Made by a program: the position numbers and the translations under genes | The notes under the pieces: generated by a model | The model's database searches: none | What the model was told of the DNA's origin: nothing | Seen by the model: only the letters and a program-made list of their open reading frames with translations | From: JACDHG01 sp963815295 | Lineage (GTDB): Bacteria; Actinomycetota; Actinomycetes; Propionibacteriales; Nocardioidaceae | Direction: 5' to 3' | NCBI GenBank assembly: GCA_963815295.1 | Contig: CAWFFZ010000001.1 | Coordinates: 62,001-126,000 of the forward strand | Length of the DNA stretch: 64,000 nucleotides | Part shown: positions 59,662-64,000 of the stretch, piece after piece | Layout: each line of letters opens with the position of its first letter | How positions within the stretch are numbered: position 1 is the first letter of the stretch

Positions 59662-60639
59662 TCACAGCCACCCGCGACGTACGGCCTCCATGCCCGCCTG
59701 GAATCGCGAGTCGACGCCGAGCTCTGCCATCAGGAACGCGATCCGGCGTCGCACCGTGCGCAACGACATGTCGAGGGCGCGCGAGATCTGCTCGTCCTTG
59801 GCACCGCTCGCGAGCATCTCAAGCAGCGCCTGTCGTGGCTCGCCGGCTTCGCTTCTGAGCGACGAGAAGTGGACCGCTCGGCTCCACAGTAGGTCGAAGT
59901 AGCCGACACAGCAGGCGACGATCGCGGGCTCCCTGATGAGGAGACGCTGACCGCTGTTCTCCCCCCACCGCTTCGGCAGGATCGCCGCCTCCTCCCCGAA
60001 GACCGCCATCCGGGTCGGGACGTGCGGGACTACCTTGACGCGCTCACCGGCGTCGACGCGGCGCCGGACCGACTCCGGGTTCGTCTCGAGGACCTGGGCG
60101 GGCAGAATCACCCGAGATCTCCGGCCTGCGGCAAGCGCAGCGGTGACGACGACATCCATCTGTGCGCCAATCGGCAAGAACCACTGGTCAGGGCGCAGAA
60201 ACAGCAGCTCGCCGGTGCCGTTCTCGATGAGCGTCACCATCAGGTCGGTGAACTCCGCCAGCGGGATCAGGTCAACCGACACCAGCTCGCGCTCCGGTCG
60301 CTGGCCAGTGAGGTGCTCGCCGAGGTACGTCTGCACCTCGGCCTCCGCGACGGCCAACGCGTCCTCCAGCTCGGTGAGCCGCCGCGCCTCACGGTTGAGG
60401 AGCCTGCCGAGTGCCAGGTCGGGGACTTCTGCTGTCACCGAGTCGCCGGTCAGCTTGACGAGGCGGCGCTCGATGAGGGGAGCCAGGTCGCCCCTGGCGA
60501 CCTCGGGCGGCACGCCAAACCGGTCGCAGAGCTGCTGGACGGTGCACCCTGGGTTGCGCAACACGAACCGATAGACGCGCTCGCTGGTCTCGTCGATACC
60601 GACCACAGCGAGCGGTCCGCGCCCGGACATCTCCCCCAT
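59662..60639 (-). CDS. LuxR-type regulator with TrmB-like N-terminal winged helix
   Basis: A 325-residue DNA-binding regulator. ATG at 60639 (or 60630); the frame upstream to 61224 is a shadow. Residues about 10-70 look like a winged helix (RVYRFVLRNPGCTVQQLCDR). A helical linker follows (LLNREARRLTELEDALAVAE), then a PLD-like sensor region, and a C-terminal LuxR-like HTH (ASGAKDEQISRALDMSLRTV). This two-HTH layout is common in Nocardioides and Streptomyces regulators of unknown signal. It is convergent with the lipid kinase gene, 24 bases apart. Confidence 0.8.
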   Translation of the reverse strand: MGEMSGRGPLAVVGIDETSERVYRFVLRNPGCTVQQLCDRFGVPPEVARGDLAPLIERRLVKLTGDSVTAEVPDLALGRLLNREARRLTELEDALAVAEAEVQTYLGEHLTGQRPERELVSVDLIPLAEFTDLMVTLIENGTGELLFLRPDQWFLPIGAQMDVVVTAALAAGRRSRVILPAQVLETNPESVRRRVDAGERVKVVPHVPTRMAVFGEEAAILPKRWGENSGQRLLIREPAIVACCVGYFDLLWSRAVHFSSLRSEAGEPRQALLEMLASGAKDEQISRALDMSLRTVRRRIAFLMAELGVDSRFQAGMEAVRRGWL

Positions 60640-60825
60640 GTTTGGCAGGTTACGGCCAATGACACCTTCATGCCACCGTGAAAGGGCAGATCGGTGCACA
60701 ATGGATACCGCACGAGCGCGGTTTCGGAATCGACGCAGGGGACGATTCCGTCGTCGCGCTCTTGCATGTCTGGCGGACCCGGACCGGCGTACGCCGCCGT
60801 GGCGTCTCCCGGCAAGATGGACCCC

Positions 60826-61230
60826 ATGACCTTCGACAACCTGCTCGGTGGGCCGCCGCCGACCCTGCTGCCAGCAGATCCTGCTACCGACGCGCTCGCC
60901 GCCGGTGACAGCCCGGAAACGGTGGCCGCTGCTCATCCGGCGTCGTCGCTCGCGTGGGCCGGCGTGGCCGAGTCGGCGCTGGCCGATGGGCGCGACCTCG
61001 AGGGCTACGCCTACGCCAGGGTGGGCTATCACCGGGGGTTGGACGCCCTGCGACGCAACGGATGGAAGGGGCACGGGCCGGTGCCCTGGTCTCACCAGCC
61101 GAACCAAGGCTTCCTGCGGTGCCTGGCGGCGCTGGCGGAGGCGTCCGAGCGAATCGACGACCAAGAAGAGGCGCAGCGTTGCCGCGGGTTCCTCGCCGAC
61201 TGCGACCCTGAGGCGCCCCTCCACCCCTGA
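60826..61230 (+). CDS. DUF3151 domain-containing protein
   Basis: A 134-residue soluble protein beginning MTFDNLLGGPPPTLLPADPA. The body AAAHPASSLAWAGVAESAL, YAYARVGYHRGLDALRRNGW and GHGPVPWSHQPNQGFLRCLA is the DUF3151 signature found across actinobacteria, often near fructose-bisphosphate aldolase and purA as here. ATG at 60817 is an alternative start. Function unknown; helical repeats resemble a TPR-like fold. Confidence 0.92.
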   Translation: MTFDNLLGGPPPTLLPADPATDALAAGDSPETVAAAHPASSLAWAGVAESALADGRDLEGYAYARVGYHRGLDALRRNGWKGHGPVPWSHQPNQGFLRCLAALAEASERIDDQEEAQRCRGFLADCDPEAPLHP

Positions 61231-61260
61231 GCCTCAACTCCGCATCGCGGGCAGCCCGGC

Positions 61261-61968
61261 TCAGTCGGGGTCGGCGACGTCCTTGCGTAGCACCTGCTCC
61301 CGCTCGTGCGGCTCGTCATACCGCTCGTCGCGCTTCGTCGATCGTGCCCGCATCGCCTCGAACGCGATGGGGATCAGTGACAGCGCCACCAGACCGATCA
61401 AGACGATGTCGAGGTGGTCGGCGAGGAAGTCGATTTGCCCGAGCCAGTACCCGGCCAGGGTGAGTCCGGTGGCCCAGAGGATGCCGCCGATGGCCGAGTA
61501 GGTGAGGAACCGGCGAAACGGCATCCGCCCGACGCCGGCGGCCAGGGTAATGAACGTCCGCACGATCGGCACGAACCGGGCGAGCACGATCGCGCGGTTG
61601 CCGTACTTGTCGAAGAACGCGAACGTCTTGTCGACGTGCTCCTGCTTGAAGAAGCGTGAGTCAGGTTTGTTGAAGACCGCTGGTCCAAGCTTCGCCCCCA
61701 CGCCGTACCCGACGATGTTGCTCGCGATGGCGGACGTCGTCAGCAGCACGCACGCCACCCAGAGGGGCACGGTGATCGTCTCCTGCTGCGAGATCAGCAG
61801 CCCCACGAGGAAGAGCAGGGAGTCACCGGGGAGGAAGGGAAACAGCCAGCATTCGATGAAGATCACCAGCACAGCGCCCCACAGCGCGTACGTCCCGAAC
61901 TGGTCGATCAGTGCCTGCGGGTCGAGCAGGCCACCAAGGAGGAGGAGGCTCTGCTGGGCTGTCGTCAC
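61261..61968 (-). CDS. DedA family membrane protein
   Basis: A 235-residue VTT/SNARE-associated domain protein, GTG start, with about five hydrophobic segments. The family motif region is FIECWLFPFLPGDSLLFLVG, and the membrane-reentrant FARFVPIVRTFxxxxAGxxxM-type segment reads LARFVPIVRTFITLAAGVGR. A charged cytoplasmic tail (MRARSTKRDERYDEPHEREQ) ends the protein. Members are thought to flip lipids such as phosphatidylethanolamine or undecaprenyl phosphate. Function here by family only. Confidence 0.93.
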   Translation of the reverse strand: MTTAQQSLLLLGGLLDPQALIDQFGTYALWGAVLVIFIECWLFPFLPGDSLLFLVGLLISQQETITVPLWVACVLLTTSAIASNIVGYGVGAKLGPAVFNKPDSRFFKQEHVDKTFAFFDKYGNRAIVLARFVPIVRTFITLAAGVGRMPFRRFLTYSAIGGILWATGLTLAGYWLGQIDFLADHLDIVLIGLVALSLIPIAFEAMRARSTKRDERYDEPHEREQVLRKDVADPD

Positions 61969-62003
61969 CCCCCGAGGGTAACTGGCCTCCTACAGTGACT
62001 CGC

Positions 62004-62636
62004 GTGAACAGTCCCGGCCCCGACCCGAGGTATGACGTCGGAGTCGGCCCGTGGCCGGGTGCCTGGCCCGACGACCCGCGACTCGACCCGGCGCTGCTCG
62101 AGGGTGGAGACCGCCGCAACGTGGCCGACCGCTACCGCTACTGGCGGCTCGACGCGATCGTGGCCGACCTCGACACCAGACGGCACGAGTTCCACGTCGC
62201 GATCGAGAACTGGGAGCACGACTTCAACATCGGCTCGGTCGTGCGCACCGCCAACGCGTTCCTCGCCGACGAGGTCCACATCGTGGGCCGCAAGCGGTGG
62301 AACCGCCGCGGCGCGATGGTCACCGACCGCTACCAGCACGTGCGCCACCACCACTCGGTCGAGGACCTGGTGGATTGGGCAGCCGCAGCGGACCTGCCCC
62401 TGTTCGGGATCGACAACCTCCCGGGCGCGGCCGCGCTGGAGGTGGCGAGGCTGCCCAGACGGTGCGTGCTCGTGTTCGGCCAGGAGGGCCCTGGTCTGAG
62501 CGACCCCATGCGCGCCGCCTGCGAGGTGACGTTGTCGATCGCCCAGTACGGGTCGACCCGGTCCATCAATGCCGGCGCCGCAGCCGCGATCGCGATGCAC
62601 ACCTGGGTTCGCCAGCATGCGGCACCATCAGCCTGA
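62004..62636 (+). CDS. SpoU/TrmH family RNA 2'-O-methyltransferase
   Basis: A 210-residue SPOUT methyltransferase. GTG at 62004; the frame's earlier start at 61911 overlaps the DedA gene. Motif 1 is ENWEHDFNIGSVVRTANAF (catalytic Arg), motif 2 VLVFGQEGPGLSD and motif 3 LSIAQYGSTRSINAGAAAA, which form the trefoil knot for S-adenosylmethionine. It methylates ribose in tRNA or rRNA; the target cannot be predicted. It precedes fructose-bisphosphate aldolase, an arrangement common in actinobacteria. Confidence 0.93.
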   Translation: MNSPGPDPRYDVGVGPWPGAWPDDPRLDPALLEGGDRRNVADRYRYWRLDAIVADLDTRRHEFHVAIENWEHDFNIGSVVRTANAFLADEVHIVGRKRWNRRGAMVTDRYQHVRHHHSVEDLVDWAAAADLPLFGIDNLPGAAALEVARLPRRCVLVFGQEGPGLSDPMRAACEVTLSIAQYGSTRSINAGAAAAIAMHTWVRQHAAPSA

Positions 62637-62731
62637 CGTCGATGCCCAGAAGGTGGGCGCGGTGACAGCCCATGTGCCGACGGGGGATACTGGGCCGCGC
62701 AGCGCCGCCGACATACCGACACGGAGATCCC

Positions 62732-63763
62732 ATGCCTCTTGCCACGCCTGATGTGTACGCCGCCATGCTCGACAAGGCGAAGGAGGGCCGCTTCGCCTAC
62801 CCCGCGATCAACGTGACGTCCTCGCAGACCTTGCACGCGGCGATGCGCGGCTTCGCCGAGGCCGAGAGCGACGGGATCGTCCAGGTCTCGACCGGTGGGG
62901 CCGAGTACCTGTCCGGGTCCACGATCAAGGACATGGTGGCGGGCTCGCTGGCGTTCGCGGCGTTCGCCGAGGAGGCAGCGAAGAAGTACCCGGTCAACAT
63001 TGCCCTGCACACTGACCACTGCCCCCAGGACAAGCTCGACGGGTTCGTCCGGCCGCTGCTGGCGGTGTCAAAGGAGCGCGTCGCAGCCGGAGGCAACCCG
63101 GTGTTCCAGTCCCACATGTGGGACGGGTCCGCAGTGCCCTTGGAGGAGAACCTCTCCATCGCGAGGGGTTTGCTGGCCGACGCGGCCGCGGCACATGTGG
63201 TGCTCGAGATCGAGGTCGGCGTCGTAGGCGGCGAAGAGGACGGCATCGTCGGGGCGATGGACGACAAGCTCTACACGACGCCCGATGACGCCCTACGTAC
63301 AGCGGAGGCCCTAGGGCTCGGCGACGACGGTCGCTACCTGACGGCGTTGACGTTCGGCAACGTGCATGGGGTCTACAAGCCCGGCAATGTCAAGCTGCGC
63401 CCGGAGATCTTGAAGGCCGCCCAAGAGGCGGTGGCGAAGGCGCACAACCTGGGCGACGACGCGAAGCCGTTCGACCTGGTCTTCCATGGCGGATCCGGGT
63501 CGACGCTCGAGGAAATCCGGGCCGCCCTCGACTACGGGGTGGTCAAGATGAACGTCGACACCGACACGCAGTACGCCTTCACGCGCCCCATCGTCGACCA
63601 CATGTTCGGCAACTACGGTGGCGTGCTCAAGGTGGACGGCGAAGTCGGCGACAAGAAGGCCTACGACCCCCGGGCCTACGGCAAGGCGGCCGAGGCCGGG
63701 ATGGCGAACCGCGTCGTCGAGGCCTGCGAGAACCTCCGCTCCGCCGGCACCACCCTCTTTTGA
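62732..63763 (+). CDS. fbaA: Class II fructose-bisphosphate aldolase
   Basis: A 343-residue zinc aldolase of glycolysis and gluconeogenesis. ATG at 62732 with GGAG upstream. Zinc and substrate motifs: YPAINVTSSQTLHAAM, ALHTDHCPQDKLDGF (catalytic Asp, zinc His), IEVGVVGGEEDGI, FGNVHGVYKPGNVK (zinc His) and HGGSGSTLEEI. The length and sequence fit the long E. coli-like class IIA form. Its stop codon is one base from that of the convergent sortase gene. Confidence 0.97.
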   Translation: MPLATPDVYAAMLDKAKEGRFAYPAINVTSSQTLHAAMRGFAEAESDGIVQVSTGGAEYLSGSTIKDMVAGSLAFAAFAEEAAKKYPVNIALHTDHCPQDKLDGFVRPLLAVSKERVAAGGNPVFQSHMWDGSAVPLEENLSIARGLLADAAAAHVVLEIEVGVVGGEEDGIVGAMDDKLYTTPDDALRTAEALGLGDDGRYLTALTFGNVHGVYKPGNVKLRPEILKAAQEAVAKAHNLGDDAKPFDLVFHGGSGSTLEEIRAALDYGVVKMNVDTDTQYAFTRPIVDHMFGNYGGVLKVDGEVGDKKAYDPRAYGKAAEAGMANRVVEACENLRSAGTTLF

Positions 63764-63764
63764 G

Positions 63765-64000
63765 TTACTTGGGGGTGGTGGAGGCGAGGTGGCCGAAGGC
63801 GACCATGCGGTCGTCGGTGTGGAACAGCTCCGAGCAGGTTGTCAGCGTCAGCAGCGGTTTGCGCGGTAGCTCAGACTTGAACGTCGGCATCCCCGGCGGC
63901 GCCTGCCCGGCCGGAGCCTTCGGCACCGGGTCGATGACCCAGGTCTGGGCGAACGACACGATCAGGTCGTTCGGGTTCGTGTCCATCACATAGGTGTACG
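63765..64000 (-). CDS. Sortase family protein, C-terminal part (truncated by the window edge)
   Basis: The frame is open through base 64000, so only the last 78 or so residues are visible, starting TYVMDTNPNDLIVSFAQTWV. LLTLTTCSELFHTDDRMVAFGHL carries the sortase TLxTC catalytic Cys, and TWVIDPVPKAPAGQAPPGMP is the usual lead-in. The TLTTC form and the lack of a C-terminal membrane helix point to the actinobacterial class E group. It anchors LPxTG/LAxTG-type proteins to peptidoglycan. The catalytic His lies outside the window. Confidence 0.85.
   Translation of the reverse strand, partial: YTYVMDTNPNDLIVSFAQTWVIDPVPKAPAGQAPPGMPTFKSELPRKPLLTLTTCSELFHTDDRMVAFGHLASTTPK

Overview
The window is high-GC DNA that reads as a chromosome segment of a Gram-positive actinobacterium. 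The evidence is a bldC homologue, DUF3073 and DUF3151 genes, many GTG starts, lipobox lipoproteins, a class E-type sortase and a PknB-type kinase. The family Nocardioidaceae (Nocardioides or a relative) is my best guess, from the gene mix and the GGTCGAGCTTGTCGAGACC-type repeats. No phage, IS element, CRISPR array, rRNA or replication origin was found.

Layout, left to right. 1-4.3 kb: the end of a pstCAB phosphate importer, convergent with a PhoD-like phosphatase. 4.3-7.0 kb: a small zincin, a channel-like membrane protein, an HATPase protein and three tRNAs (Glu, Asp, Phe). 7.0-12.4 kb: an MMPL transporter broken by one frameshift, divergent from a two-component system and a serine-hydrolase lipoprotein. 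12.4-18.9 kb: a homocysteine methyltransferase-like enzyme, a deaminase, an orphan LanC-like cyclase with an apparent frameshift, a secreted GH15 glycosidase, and YjbR and VOC proteins. 18.9-22.4 kb: a class III CoA-transferase with a MatC-like carrier, divergent from a TauE exporter.

22.6-28.2 kb: bldC, a conserved unknown, valine dehydrogenase, DUF3073, purM and purF. This order matches the Streptomyces coelicolor neighbourhood as I remember it. 28.3-30.2 kb: an M20 dipeptidase and an SCP-like protein. 30.2-39.7 kb: a sugar-catabolic block with a GH4 glycosidase, a DeoR regulator, a PfkB kinase, a binding protein, two permeases and a large secreted PIG-L de-N-acetylase with accessory domains. 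39.7-58.6 kb: the remaining purine genes purL, purQ, purS, purC, purB, purD and purA, all on the minus strand, separated by a lipoprotein, an amino-acid ABC importer, a trypsin-like protease, an acyl-CoA ligase, an FAD oxidoreductase, an SRPBCC protein and a Ser/Thr kinase. 58.7-64 kb: a lipid kinase, a LuxR-like regulator, DUF3151, DedA, a SpoU methyltransferase, fructose-bisphosphate aldolase and a truncated sortase gene.

Nine purine genes lie on one strand across about 33 kb and cover PRPP to AICAR except the PurN, PurE and PurK steps, plus the first AMP-branch step. They look like an ancestral cluster opened up by inserted operons. The most system-like insertion is the sugar block. It has copies of an identical 19-bp repeat on both sides and combines a secreted deacetylase with import, an NAD-dependent GH4 enzyme and a sugar kinase. 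A pathway for an N-acylated amino-glycoside is inferred, not shown.

Two genes carry apparent single-base frameshifts (MMPL near 8380, LanC-like near 14320). Several convergent gene pairs end in strong inverted repeats. A family of about 46-50-bp imperfect palindromes occurs twice downstream of pstB and twice between purD and purA.
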